A DNA stretch of 64,000 bases from Macrotis lagotis (lineage: Eukaryota > Chordata > Mammalia > Peramelemorphia > Peramelidae): the NCBI RefSeq assembly GCF_037893015.1, contig NC_133661.1, positions 220,862,299 to 220,926,298 of the forward strand, written 5' to 3'. This document shows positions 12,690 to 22,969 of this stretch, piece after piece (within the stretch, counting starts at the first letter, position 1; every line of letters starts with the position of its first letter). The translations under genes were made by a program, and so were the position numbers. The notes beneath the pieces are model-generated. The model ran no database searches. It saw nothing but the letters and a program-made list of their open reading frames with translations, and was not told where the DNA came from.

Positions 12690-12868
12690 ATCCAAAACCT
12701 CCATGAAAAATATGGATTAGTCTCAAGCTATGGAAGAGCTCAAATAAGATTTTGAAAATCAAGTAAGGGAGGTAGAGGAAAAATTGGAAAGGTAAATGAA
12801 AATGATGAAGAAAAATCATGAAAATTGAGTCAGCAGCTTGGTGAAGGTGGTACCAAAAATAATGAAGA
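12690..12868 (+). mobile_element. L1 ORF1 coiled-coil fragment in inverted orientation
   Basis: The ORF1 amino-terminal/coiled-coil segment reads on the + strand here (ATGGAAGAGCTCAAA..., then EVEEKLER and SLVK). The neighbouring ORF1 sequence to the left is antisense. A short inverted match links the two ends: attttcttcattattc at 12671-12686 against aataatgaagaaaac at 12851-12865. An internal inversion or a separate inverted fragment would both explain this. Confidence 0.65.
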
Positions 12869-13460
12869 AAACATCAGGTAGAATCCCAAGTACTTTATAT
12901 TGTCTGAAGTTACTTTGAATGGGATTTCTCTTTTTAGCTCTTGCTATTGTATCTTGCTAGTAATATATAAAAATGCTGAGGATTTATTTGGCTCTATTTT
13001 ATATACTGAGACTTTGCTAAAGTTGTTAATTATTTTCAGTAGCTTTTAAGGTGATTTTTCTCTAGGTATACCATTATGTCATCTTCAAAGAGTGAGAGTT
13101 TTATTTTTTCCTTCTCAATTCTAATTCCTTCAATTTCTTTTTCTTCTCTTATTGCTGAAGCTAACATTTCTAATACAATATCGAATATTAGGAGTGATAA
13201 TGGGCATCCTTGTCTCACCCCTGATCTTATTGGGAATGCCTCTAGCTCATCCCTATTGCATATAATGCTTGTTGATGATTTTGGATGGATCCTGCTTATC
13301 ATTCTAAGGCACAATCCATTTATTCCTACACTCTAGTGTTTTTAGTCAGAATGGGTGCTATATTTTGTCAAAGGCTTTTTCAGTATCTATTGAGATTATC
13401 ATATGATTTGTTAGGTTTGTTATACATACCGTCAATTATGCTGACAATTTTCCTAATATA
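12869..13460 (-). mobile_element. L1 ORF2 reverse transcriptase fragment, antisense
   Basis: A minus-strand ORF2 piece covering the RT palm. The block SGVRQGCPLS and the LFxDD active-site region are readable in the 92-codon open stretch 13036-13314; the FADD motif reads FEDD here. Both ends stop abruptly within ORF2. An (AT)n tract lies at the right end. Confidence 0.85.
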
Positions 13461-13480
13461 TATATATATATATATATATA
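13456..13480. repeat. (TA)n microsatellite
   Basis: An uninterrupted TA run at the junction between the ORF2 fragment and the 5' UTR fragment. Confidence 0.9.
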
Positions 13481-13484
13481 AAAC

Positions 13485-13745
13485 TCACACAGCCAAAGCT
13501 TCTACTGTTGTTCTCAGTTTAGTCCCTGGGCATCACTCCACTGCTCCTGTGCTAGGTGATCTCTGCTGTATGATCCTGGCTTGCCCAAGCACCCCTGTGA
13601 CAAACTTTGCTGCCCCATTTTTTCCTAGGTTCTTTTCTGAGTTCTGTAGGTCCAAATTCTGTTAAGTGCTTGGTTCATGTTAGTTCTGAGAGAAAGCCAT
13701 GCATGCTTAAGACAGTACTTGGCTTCTCTCTGTCATCTTGGCCGT
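13485..13745 (-). mobile_element. L1 5' UTR fragment, antisense
   Basis: The right end reads ctctgtcatcttggcc, the reverse complement of an L1 5' terminus and nearly the same as the start of the sense L1 at 4490. GC content is higher than in the flanks. This probably marks the 5' end of the old antisense element that began at 3390. Confidence 0.6.
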
Positions 13746-13764
13746 AAGTCGAATTCCAACTTTT

Positions 13765-13996
13765 TAAAAGTCATGTCCACCCCTTTCTGATCCCTTTTGG
13801 GTTTTTCATGGCAGAGAAACCTTGAGTCGGGGTGGGGTTGCCATTTCATTCTCCAACTTATTCCTACAAAAAAAAAGTTTAAGTGACTTGCTCAGGATCA
13901 CATAACTTAGTGTCTGAGAGCAAATTTGGACCTAGGAAAACCCATCTTTCTGACTCCAGGTCTAGTACTGTATCTACTGCATCACCTAGCTTCTCC
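13765..13996 (-). mobile_element. Old tRNA-derived SINE with RTE-like tail
   Basis: Antisense copy of the Mar-1/SINE1 type. The RTE-like tail is on the left (tcatgtccacccctttctga), then the central block, then the tRNA-like head (ctgtatctactgcatcacctagc). It is strongly diverged and has no obvious TSD. Confidence 0.75.
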
Positions 13997-14170
13997 ATTA
14001 GAATTTCCAGGTTTCCCCTAAACTCAGGGACAACATATATATGGAAGACTTTTATGATTCCTTCAGCTACTAGTGCATCCTCCAATTTTCCACTCGGCTA
14101 CTTCAATTATTTTGATTTCATTTTGTATATAATGTAAATATACATGTCGTGATCTGGGAGAATCTGTAAG

Positions 14171-14256
14171 CTTCTTGCAGGGAGACACTTTCATTTTTTT
14201 CTTGGTATCCTCAGTATTTAGTGTCTTCTTTATAGGGTCCTCCATATAATGAAGAC
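14171..14256. repeat. Inverted repeat arm A (partner 15784-15868)
   Basis: This stretch is the reverse complement of 15784-15868 at roughly 88-90 percent identity by eye, with no gaps over about 75 bp. It partly overlaps an ancient interspersed repeat (a gataccaag...tctccctgcaag-like piece on the minus strand). Confidence 0.8.
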
Positions 14257-14409
14257 AGAAAACTATTGCTTTATCATAATTGAATTTATCAGAGGAAAAC
14301 TTCATTTTTTGTAGGATTTTTGAAAATCCATTTTTTGAAATAACTAATAATGCAGTAAAGAAGTATAATTTGATTCCTCGCTAAGACATATTTCAGTTTG
14401 TAGATTTTT

Positions 14410-14559
14410 CTTTTTAGGTTTTTGTAAGGCAATGGGGTTAAGTGGCTTGCCCAAAGCCACACAGCTAGGTAATTATTAAGTATCTGAGGCTGGATTTGGA
14501 TTCAGGGCCTCCTGACTCCAGGGCCGGTGCTCTATTCCACTGCGCCACCTAGCAGCCTC
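14410..14559 (-). mobile_element. WSINE1-type SINE
   Basis: Antisense copy; head at the right (ccactgcgccacctagcagcc). Flanking gatttttc / gattttttt suggests a short, diverged TSD. Confidence 0.9.
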
Positions 14560-14839
14560 ATGATTTTTTTTTAAATGAAGAAGAGGAAAATTACTGGAGA
14601 AATAGCAGGAGAGACATCTTTCATGTTTAATTTTTAAAGAAAAACTTTATCAATACTTTGTTCCTGATATAACTTGTCCTCTGTTGTTGAGTTTTCCTCT
14701 TTGCTGTAGAGGAAAACCACACAAAATAACAGACATTGCACCATTTCTGGGAGTATGTGCAGCATTTTTGACTTGGAGAAAGAGAGAAGACAAGTATATT
14801 TCACCATTTTTATCTGTGGGTCCAGGACTGATCATTGTA
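14560..14839. other. Unassigned sequence
   Basis: Nothing recognisable. Open stretches on either strand are under 75 codons and show no domain. Confidence 0.5.
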
Positions 14840-15200
14840 ATTTCTCATCTGCCTTTAGTATTGTTTTTATTTACATTATTAGAATCCTTATATATATAGT
14901 AGTCTCTTGATTCTGCTTGTTTCACTCTGCATCAATTCTTTCAAGTCTTTCCATGTTTCTTAGATCATAATAATATTCTATTACAACATACACTAGTACT
15001 TCCTAAAACTTTCCCGCAGTTTCCTGGCATCCTCTTTGCTTTCAGCTATTTGCTACTACAGTTAGTACTGCTATGAATATTTGAATTCATGTGGAAATGT
15101 TCTTTGTATTATTGGCCTTCTTGGGTAAACACCCAGTTCTGGGTTTTATAGGCTCAAGTTTTTTAAATTTGTTTGTTTGTTTTATATTAGGTAGACAAAA
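14840..15200 (-). mobile_element. Ancient antisense L1 3' region
   Basis: Antisense L1 ORF2-end/3' UTR landmarks are seen in diverged form, such as cactctgcatcaattctttcaa, the failed polyprotein-end region near 15010, and ctgctatgaatatt. Both ends are indistinct. Confidence 0.55.
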
Positions 15201-15224
15201 TATAGTAGTTGATGACCATGATAA

Positions 15225-15435
15225 TCTTGTTGTAGTTGAAATGTGTTGGACTCTTTTTGACCCCATGGATTGTACTATCCATGAGTTTTCTTAACAAAGA
15301 TATTGGAGTGATTTGCCATTTCCCTCTTTGGTGTATTAAATCAAACAGAGATTAAATGACTTGTCCAGGGTCACACAGCTGGTAATGTCAGATTTTAACA
15401 CAAGTCTTCTAGTCTTTGGTGCAATTCATCACCCC
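15225..15435 (-). mobile_element. Old RTE-tailed tRNA SINE, antisense
   Basis: It shows gactctttttgaccccatgga, gagtgatttgccatttccct and ttaaatgacttgtccagggtcacac in the family order. A C-rich run (15429-15452) follows at its right end. Confidence 0.7.
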
Positions 15436-15474
15436 CCCCCCAACCCCCACCCCCTGTTAAAGAAAGTGATTGTC

Positions 15475-15775
15475 AACTGTTTTGTTCTTGTCATTGTTGA
15501 GACATTTCAGTCATGTCTAACTCCTTGTGACTCCATTTAGAGTTTTTGTTTAGGTTTTTGTAAGGCAGATGGGGTTAAGTGGCTTTGCCCAAGGCCACAC
15601 AGCTAGGTAATTATTAAGTGTCTGAGACCAGATTTGAACCCAGGTACTCCTGACTCCAGGGCCGGTACTTTATCCACTGCATTACCTAGCCGCCCCTATT
15701 TAGAGTTTTCTTGGAGGAGATACTACAAGTTTGCCATTTCCTTCTCTGGATCATTTTGCAAAAAAGAAAAAAAGA
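15475..15775 (-). mobile_element. Old RTE-tailed tRNA SINE, antisense, split by a WSINE1
   Basis: The RTE-like tail (gtcatgtctaactccttgtg) lies at 15511-15530 and the central part resumes at 15698 (tttagagttttcttggagga, then tttgccatttccttctctgg). The break is the WSINE1 at 15547-15697, giving a nested SINE-in-SINE. Confidence 0.85.
15547..15697 (-). mobile_element. WSINE1-type SINE nested in an older SINE
   Basis: Antisense copy with the TSD atttagagtttt at 15535-15546 and 15698-15709. Confidence 0.95.
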
Positions 15776-15783
15776 GTTTTTTT

Positions 15784-15868
15784 GTCTTCATTATATGGAA
15801 GACCCTATATAGAAGACACTAAGTACTGAAGATACCAAGGGAAAAATGAAAGTTTCTCCCTCCAAGAG
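15784..15868. repeat. Inverted repeat arm B (partner 14171-14256)
   Basis: Reverse complement of arm A, about 1.5 kb away. Similarity starts at gtcttcattatatgga and fades after tctccctccaagag, where it passes into an L2-like block. Confidence 0.8.
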
Positions 15869-15869
15869 C

Positions 15870-16400
15870 CTCTCCTTTCCTCTATCCACACAACTATTAC
15901 TTTAATCCAGAGCTTTATTATCTTTCACCCAGATTATTGTCACTGTCTTCTAATTGATCTCCATATTTCCAGTCTCCACACACTTATCCCAAAGGATTTT
16001 TCCTTAATCTAAACTGTGACTTCCCTACTAAATAACTCCAATGATCTCCTATTATCTCTAGGATTAACTATTAACTCTTGTTTGACTTTTAAGATCCTTC
16101 ACCATCTGGCCCCAACCTATCTATCTAGCCTCACTAAACACTTCATGATGCACTCAAATTGACTTTGTGTTCCTCATACTCAAGATTCCTTCATGTCCCA
16201 TCTCCTTATCTTTGCAATGATGGTCTCATGAGTCTCTTTGATTACATTCATTTTCAAGTATCCCTTTCTTCTTTGAAGATACAACCGAAGCACCATCTTC
16301 TGTATACTTTCTTCATTTCCTGCAACTACTAGGGATCTTGTAAATACTACCTTATATTTAACTATTTTTCATATATTTATATTTAATCTTATGTATACTT
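15870..16400 (+). mobile_element. L2-like LINE 3' fragment
   Basis: The string of landmarks (ttgtcactgtcttctaattgatctcc, tgatctcctattatctctagg, gatccttcaccatctggccc, tcatactcaagattcc) is the well-known L2 3' ORF end in sense. It is heavily diverged. Confidence 0.6.
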
Positions 16401-16404
16401 TATA

Positions 16405-16760
16405 CAAGCAATCAGTCAATAAGTATTTACTAGTTAACTACTATTGTGACAGGGATTATATTAGGCTCTCAGGATGCAGAAAAGAAAAGAAAAAGACAGT
16501 TCTTAGTCTTCAGGAGCTCACAGTCTATTGGAGGAGACAACATGAAAATAAGATATAAATCGACATAATTTAACCGAGAGAAGCCACAAGGATTATGCTA
16601 CATTAGCAAAGATTTTTTATAGAAGGTGTAATTTTTGTTGGGTACTAAAGTAAACCAAGGTAGCCAGAAGATGAAGATGAGGAGGAAGAGTAGTTCAGGC
16701 ATGAGAGATAGCCAGAAAAAATGTCCAGAGCTGAGAGATGGAGTCTCTTGTCTGAGGAAC
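16405..16760 (+). mobile_element. Ancient interspersed repeat
   Basis: It begins caatcagtcaataagtattt and continues through a ggatgcagaaaagaaaag / caggagctcacagtctattgg core, a consensus seen widely in mammals. I cannot name the family with certainty. Related pieces lie at 22970-23085 and 48440-48900. Confidence 0.5.
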
Positions 16761-17256
16761 ACAAGGATATAAAGTATCATTCAACTGAAGAGATTGTGTG
16801 TAAGATATTAGAATACTGGAAAAGTAGAAGGGAGGCAGTTTGTAAAGGATTTTCTCTCATTATAAGCAGAAAGCTTCACTCATTGTATGTTTATCTCCAA
16901 TACCTAGCATAATGCCTGACATAGAAGTGTTCTAATAATTTCTTTATTTTACACATAATTAATTCTAAATAAAAAAAAGCAAAGGGACAATATGATAATG
17001 ACCATGTACATGGATCTTCTCGTTATTCATATTTTATTGCTTGGATGTGACCCTAAAAAACATCTAATTTTCAATTATTAATCAATGCTCTTAAGTGGGT
17101 CTTCTATGCAGCTCATTTGATAGTCTCTCCCATTATATTAATTGGATGCAATTTACAGATAATACATTCTTGTTTCCCTGAGAGAGTATAAAGAAGTTCA
17201 TCTTTGTCTTTGTATCTCCATTACTCAACAAAGTCTATGGCCATTGAGGTGTTTAA
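16761..17256. other. Mostly unassigned; L2-like terminal piece near 16880-16945
   Basis: The block ctccaatacctagcataatg resembles the end of L2. The rest shows nothing. Confidence 0.4.
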
Positions 17257-17415
17257 AAAAAAACCCATTTTTTTATTTAAGGCAAAGAAGTTAAGTGATT
17301 TGCCCAATGTCACACAGCTAGGCAATTATTAAGTGTCTGAGGATGGATTTGAACTCAGGTACTCCTGACTCCAGAGCTGGGGGCTCTATCCACTGCACCA
17401 CCTAGTTGCCCCTTG
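17257..17415 (-). mobile_element. WSINE1-type SINE
   Basis: Antisense copy, TSD ttgaggtgtttaa at 17244-17256 and 17416-17428. A little more diverged than most copies here. Confidence 0.93.
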
Positions 17416-17731
17416 TTGAGGTGTTTAATAAATATTTGTTGATTGTTTGGTTCAGAATGATTGGAGTGTCATGCAAGTATGACACCTTCTCATATGATCA
17501 ATGCTGCAGGTTTCTTTGTTTCCAATCTTGTAACCTGAACTCAAATTAGATACTATGTTCAAAAGTTTGCCTATCTTCTCCCTTAAAGGAATCCAATTGA
17601 TGGGTTCTGTTTGGGGAAAAGTAGTGACACTAACTCTGTCATAGAATTAATTCTCCCTCTGTGCAGGGAGAAAATGTATTTTTCTGGTTTGGATGTGTTC
17701 AAAGATGTATATATCTGACATTTTGCTGTAC
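17416..17731. other. Unassigned sequence
   Basis: Only a short L2-end-like taataaatatttgttgattg at 17427-17446; otherwise nothing recognised. Confidence 0.4.
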
Positions 17732-17968
17732 TCTAGGTGACTCAGTAGATAGAGCACTTGACCTGGAGAACAAAGATCTGAGTTCAAATGTGGTCTCAAA
17801 CACTTATTAGTTGTTTGACCCTGGGAAAGTCACTTAATCCTGTTTGTCTCCATTTCTTTAATTGAAAAATGATCTGGAGAAGGAAATGGCAAACTACTCC
17901 AGTATCTTTGCCATGAAAAGACCAAATGGAGTCATGAAGCTATGACTGAAATGATTGAACATAATTTT
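17732..17968 (+). mobile_element. RTE-tailed tRNA SINE
   Basis: Sense copy: tRNA-like head (agtagatagagcacttgacc), the tgaccctgggaaagtcactt body, the ggagaaggaaatggcaaact block and the RTE-like end tcatgaagctatgactgaa. Confidence 0.85.
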
Positions 17969-17974
17969 TGGAGT

Positions 17975-18310
17975 AATGTTTTCAGTTCTGAGAGTCAAAT
18001 TTTAGGAAAGATATGGATAAGATAAAGACTGTTCACAGGAGTTTAAGCAGAATGGTCAAGGACTTTGAGATGAGAACCAGTTAAATAAATTAGAGATGTT
18101 TATCCTGGAAAAGAAAAAAAAAACTATTAGATATATGCTCATTTTCAAGTATTTGAAGGTCCATCATACATTAGAGGCTTTAGACTTGTAAGTATGACAA
18201 AAAGAAATATATGTTTGTGTGAAGAAGAGCAAGCTTCTCTTATACCAGTCTTGATAATTAGTGATAATAAATTTAGCAAAACCAGAATTCTTGTCTCTCA
18301 GTCACTAGGT
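17975..18310 (+). mobile_element. CR1/L3-like LINE fragment
   Basis: Landmarks in sense order: cagaatggtcaaggactttg, tagagatgtttatcctggaa, tcaagtatttgaaggtcc. They match the 3' coding end of CR1/L3 elements in diverged form. Confidence 0.6.
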
Positions 18311-18844
18311 GAATTAGAATCATTCATTAGAGCATTCTCTCTAGTGAGTTCCAGTTGTTTTAAAATGAGAAGACTAATCAGTTTATCCTACCCTTCTCAA
18401 CTCTTAAATAGGCAAAAAGTATCCCTCATAATGAATGAGTACATAGTAACTTAGTGTCCTTCCTAGGAAAGAAAAAAGGAAAAAATTCATGCTCAAGACT
18501 GACATGTTCAAATTAGAGTTGTTAAAGGATATTTCATATAGCATCCGAGGCATATAGAGAAGACTAGGGAAGGGAGTTCTCCAAAACTGTGTTCAGATTG
18601 GGGTGGTGGTATGACAACTCCAAAAATAACTTCTCAGCTTTTCTTTTTGTATAAGGAAAGAATTGTCTCTATCACCTGCTAAGGATTCTCCCTTCTATTT
18701 TCTGGTCCCAGAATAGTAGTGAGCATGATATAATCTATTTCCTTTGATCCCAGATTTAAAATCTGAACACTGTTAGGCGGATGAGACAAAAGATTGAAAT
18801 ATTTCTTCCCTCCTTTAGGTTGACTAGCACTGATAGATGAATTG
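18311..18844. other. Unassigned sequence
   Basis: An 86-codon open stretch (18194-18454) overlaps the CR1/L3 fragment and its right flank. It has no domain or known family, so I do not call it a gene. No other signal. Confidence 0.4.
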
Positions 18845-19070
18845 TTTTATGTTTTCTTATTGGGATTCATGCCTCCACATCACTTCCCTGCTATCACCTC
18901 ACTTTTCCACTTTGTGTGTCTTTCCCTTTCACTAAGTATTTCTTTATGTGCTTTCTTCCCTTATGAGAACATAAGCACTTTGGGGACAGGAGCTAATTTA
19001 TTTATTATTGTATTTTTATTACTTTGCATAGTTTTTTTACACCTAGAGTTTAAGAAAGACTCGCTTTTTT
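18845..19070 (+). mobile_element. L2-like LINE 3' end
   Basis: The block gagaacataagcactttggg with the following aggagctaatttatttatta matches the L2 terminal region. Weak at the left. Confidence 0.45.
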
Positions 19071-19113
19071 CTTCCTTCCTTCCTTCCTTCCTTCCTTCCT
19101 TCCTCCCTCCCTC
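19071..19113. repeat. (TTCC)n / (CCTC)n microsatellite
   Basis: A tandem ttcc run passing into ccct repeats. Confidence 0.9.
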
Positions 19114-19165
19114 CCTCCTTCCCCCCCTCTTTCTTTCCTTTCTTTCTCTACCTACTTACCTTCTT

Positions 19166-19336
19166 TTTTTGGTTTTTTTTTTGTTTTTTGTTTTTAGATT
19201 TTTCTAGGCAATGAGGTTAAGTGGCTTGCCCAAGGCCACATGGCTAGGTAATTATTAAGTGTCTGAGGCCGGATTTGAACTCAGGTACTCCTGACCCCAA
19301 GGCCAGTGCTCTATCCACTGTACCACCTAGCCACCC
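19166..19336 (-). mobile_element. WSINE1-type SINE
   Basis: Antisense copy with a 15-bp TSD (cctacttaccttctt) at 19151-19165 and 19337-19351. Confidence 0.95.
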
Positions 19337-19351
19337 CCTACTTACCTTCTT

Positions 19352-19442
19352 CTCTCTCTATCATCTATCTATCCATCTTTCCATCCATCCCTCTGTCCAT
19401 CTGACCCTATTTCTATCTGTCTGTCTATCTGTCTATCTATCA
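19352..19442. repeat. (CTAT/CCAT)n tetranucleotide-rich tract
   Basis: Interrupted tandem tetranucleotides (atctatctatccatcttt, then tctgtctatctgtctatc). Confidence 0.85.
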
Positions 19443-20239
19443 ATGAATGACCCAGGATTTCATAATTTCTAATAATCCCAATTGACTCTTAGATTCATTT
19501 CACTTCTCTACCCAATACTTTTTCCACTAAAACTTTCAGTATAACTTTCCTACTCATGTAAGATTGCATTAAGTTGTATTGAAGGTTGCCTTAGCTTTTT
19601 TTTCTTTTTGATTCCCACTTAGTGTACTAACTCATTTGAGCTTACAAGACAGGAAAACCACCATTTTTTGTGACATTCTTTCTATCACACATACCCCATC
19701 CTGTACTTGTGGATTTCTCTTTTTTCAGCTTTGTGCTTACTTTATTTGTAATTTTTTCTTTGTTAACTAAAAGATTAGAGTTATCTTATTCTTGAACTCA
19801 GTTCCCTCTCACCAAATGCTTACTACACAAAAAATAATCATTTGAAGTGGGCAATCATATTTACCCAAATAGTCGAAGAGAAATTGGGGAAGTTTTACAG
19901 ATGATAAAATACTGAAGAATAAAGGAGTAGATTCTTTGACACAGAACAGGATAAAACTTCAGTTTACATAATGAAGAAACAATTTCACTGGAGACATATA
20001 ATGTAAACAGTTTCTAGGAGTAGAGGTGTTGAGAATAAAGTAATTTCTTGTGGCATTCAACTTCTCTTATATGTCCAGAACTTGAGGGACCCCCATTAGC
20101 CATTTCAAAGTTCATGTTTTCCTTCTTGAACCCAGCCTCTCTCCCTCTCTAGCAATCTTTCCCCTGCACTAATATTGCATGCAACAACAAGGGCTCCAAG
20201 ACCTCTCCATCAATCAGAAATCACATCTCCCTGAATATA
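19443..20239. other. Unassigned sequence
   Basis: No repeat or gene recognised on either strand. Confidence 0.4.
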
Positions 20240-20360
20240 GCATTACTCTGTCATGGGTGGGGGCATTACATTCAGATGTTTTAGAGTTGCTTCCCATTCA
20301 GGATTAGCTGACATCTGGGGTCTCTTCCAATGTTGAAATTTCATGAATGATAAAACTGTT
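20240..20360 (+). mobile_element. CR1/L3-like LINE 3' end fragment
   Basis: It shows gaggattagctgac-like and ggtctcttccaatgttgaaa blocks in the order found at CR1/L3 3' ends. Confidence 0.45.
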
Positions 20361-20744
20361 TAATAAGCCAGGACTGTGGAGTATGTCCTGGAACATTCAA
20401 TTAGAGATGTCCTCCAGATTGAAATCAATCCATTAAATAGCAAGCATATTTTGGGTAAGAATGTTCTTCTAGCTATGTCACCCTAACTCTGTTTCTCTGT
20501 CTCTTCTACAAATATATGATGAAGGATTTTCTTAAATCCCTTAGTGAAATTCAAATACCCTTAAGGTCAAGAGAGATTGTATCTCAATCCTTCTCAATAA
20601 CTTCCAACAACTCCAGTATAAAGCATAAACACTTCTCCCTGGAATTACAAGCAACTTGGCCAAATTCTTTCTTTCTGATCTTACTGCTTAGTCGTTTTTT
20701 TTATATTCTGTGTTCCAGTCAACTGCCTTACTTACTGATCCTCA
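20361..20744. other. Unassigned sequence
   Basis: A 77-codon open stretch at 20516-20749 has no recognisable domain. Nothing else seen. Confidence 0.4.
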
Positions 20745-20920
20745 CATAGTGGAATAGTAGATAGACAGTCAAGCCTGCAGTCAAAAAGACCTGAGTTCAT
20801 ATATAATATGGGGAAAATAATAGCATCTGCCTCTGATGATTGTTATGAGGATGAAATAAGATAATTGCAAAACAGTTGGTCTATAATAAGTGATATTTAA
20901 ATGTTGGATAATATTTGTTA
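20745..20920 (+). mobile_element. MIR/tRNA-SINE-like remnant
   Basis: A tRNA-like head (agtagatagacagtcaagcc, then gacctgagttca) is followed after a gap by a MIR-like tail (gattgttatgaggatgaaat). Confidence 0.55.
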
Positions 20921-21009
20921 TCATTATATCATTAGTTGTGACTTCTCTATGGCATTAATGACTTGGATTGTGAAATAAGAGACAGTGTTATTAAATTTGT
21001 TGGTGATCT

Positions 21010-21270
21010 AATTCATGCATTCCTCATATCCATCTCTTAAAATACTTATGTTCTTTTGTGTCCCTTTTTTACATCAAACCTTTTCTGATACACTACCATC
21101 ACTTTTCATCTATTTTTATATGCCTTTCTGTCTACCTGGTTGTCTTTCCCATGTTGACAATAAACTCCTTAAGGTCAAGGACTTTCAATTCTATCTTTGT
21201 TCTTTATAATATGTCATATAGATTGATTGGTCATTCCATTTTTCTAATCAATACATTTCAATAATTTTCT
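21010..21270 (+). mobile_element. L2-like LINE 3' end
   Basis: The block tgttgacaataaactcctta followed by aggtcaaggactttcaattc resembles the L2 end. Degenerate. Confidence 0.4.
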
Positions 21271-21337
21271 ACTTAAAGAATGGATAGTAGCTTTGACATT
21301 TGAATTTGACCTTGGGTTCTTAAAAAAAGAATATGTC

Positions 21338-21490
21338 GGGGTGGCTAGGTGGTGCAGTGGATAAAGCACCGGCCCTGGAGTCAGGAGTACCTGGGTTCAA
21401 ATCTGGTCTCAGACACTTAATAATTACCTAGCTGTGTGGCCTTGGGCAAGCCACTTAACTCCATTTGCCTTGCAAAAATCTAAAAAAAAA
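21338..21490 (+). mobile_element. WSINE1-type SINE
   Basis: Sense copy, well preserved, TSD aagaatatgtc at 21327-21337 and 21491-21501. Confidence 0.96.
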
Positions 21491-21501
21491 AAGAATATGT
21501 C

Positions 21502-22114
21502 ACTGAAAATGTATTGTGAAGACAGTTTCTTCCCATGAGAACTTTAATTACCTATTTCCTTCTTTACCTTTCTCTTTCTATCTCCCTTCCCCCTCCTATT
21601 CCCTCCTATGAGCCCAAGACAAGTTGCATGTATTTGGTAGTCATATTCTGTCACCACATAGCACAGGTTAGTGTTTGCCTGGCTTTGATGTCATGCCATG
21701 GTGTCTTGCTGGTGTGGGAGGAATCAAATCCAATTACAGACCAAGAGATTCCTGCAGCAGCCAGGCTAACTCCAGTAGTCTTATTTCCTATAAATTAGGC
21801 CCTAGGGTGAAATGATTCTTGGAAAGGCAAGTGAGAAGGATGCCTTGCACAGCATATTCCTCACTATTAATAAGCATAATTATGCAAATAATTTCTTCTT
21901 TCATTTGGTTGTTTGTTGTGCTCTTCATCAATACCAAAGGACTACTGGTAGTATTTGTCTCAATTTCTTTCTTCTTTCCCTTTTCTCTTCTCATTCCTTC
22001 TCTTTCCTTTCTCCTTTCCTCCTTTCCTTTGCTTCTTCCCCCCCCCCCCCCTTTCCCTTTTCCTTCTTTCTCCCAAGGACCAAAATGAAAAATTGATTGG
22101 TATGTTGAGAGAAG
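21502..22114. other. Unassigned; pyrimidine-rich tract at 21958-22075
   Basis: The T/C-rich stretch ends in a run of C (22039-22051). It makes long, low-complexity open frames that are not genes. Confidence 0.6.
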
Positions 22115-22292
22115 CTTATTTTTTATTTTTTTAATTTATTTAATTTATTTTATTTTTTGCCAGGTAGTGGGGCTAAGTGGCTTGCCGAGGTCACATAGCT
22201 AGATAATTATTAAGTGTCTGAGGCCAGATTTGAACTCAGGTACTCCTGACTCCAGGGCCAGTGCTCTATCCACTGCACCACCTAGCCACCCC
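22115..22292 (-). mobile_element. WSINE1-type SINE
   Basis: Antisense copy, with its tail expanded into (TTTAA)n-like sequence. TSD ttgagagaag at 22105-22114 and 22293-22302. Confidence 0.95.
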
Positions 22293-22302
22293 TTGAGAGA
22301 AG

Positions 22303-22969
22303 TTTTTAGTTTTTCCTCTGCATCCTACTCAGTCTAGAGTCATCATGTTTTTTGAATATATTAGGTTTAACAGTCAGTTGAGAAATCAGAACAACAGCTT
22401 GAGATTCCAAAAGAACAAGAAGAGTTGAAGCAACAAAGAGCCAAGCTTTCTCTTCATGTTTACTGATACTTGAGGAATTACATGTAAACAGAGACATGGC
22501 TGTTTGAAGTTAATGATACCTTAACCAGAAAACTCTATTACATGAATGTCCATAAAATTTAATATGAGGGTGGGTTACTTCAGTGAAGGAAAATTACTGA
22601 ATTGTGTAGATTGGAAAGTTGAGGTAATAAGCAATCAGTCAATTTCTACCTTACCTGTTGAGAGAGAAAAATTTAGCTCACCCTCACTTCTTCCATCCCC
22701 ATTCTCTGCAATGAACAATCTGGTTATTATTTTAAGGGGGGAAATAATTTTTACTAAATGAAAGAGATAATTTTTCTCAGGGATTGTCAGGCACTTGGAG
22801 AGCTGCATGCTAATAATGTACATTGATAGAAAAAGTACTACCTTCTTGTTATGCTAGTTATGGTTCTTATAATGGATGAACATTCCTCTTTTCCTCTTCC
22901 CTTCTTTTTCTGCCCCTTTCCAACAATGAATCCTTGTGAATTCCAGAAAGGAAGGAAGCAGGTAAACAA
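22303..22969. other. Unassigned sequence
   Basis: No repeat, gene or RNA signal recognised on either strand. Confidence 0.4.

Larger units (their letters stand above)
11030..12690 (-). mobile_element. Antisense L1/HAL1-like ORF1 region (continuation of 3390-4490)
   Basis: On the minus strand this holds the spacer upstream of ORF2 or the 3' UTR and then the ORF1 C-terminal domain and RRM. On the + strand these show as antisense blocks at 11765-11960, 12040-12170 and 12470-12690. The left edge continues the sequence interrupted at 4490. Three WSINE copies are inserted (11245-11398, 11552-11706, 12271-12434). No open frame remains. Confidence 0.8.

Noticed and set aside
15429-15452. C-rich run as a possible G-quadruplex on the minus strand
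   Set aside because: A short, interrupted homopolymer; no evidence for function.
21812-22096. Overlapping 87-94-codon frames rich in Phe, Ser and Pro
   Set aside because: Caused by the pyrimidine-rich tract at 21958-22075.
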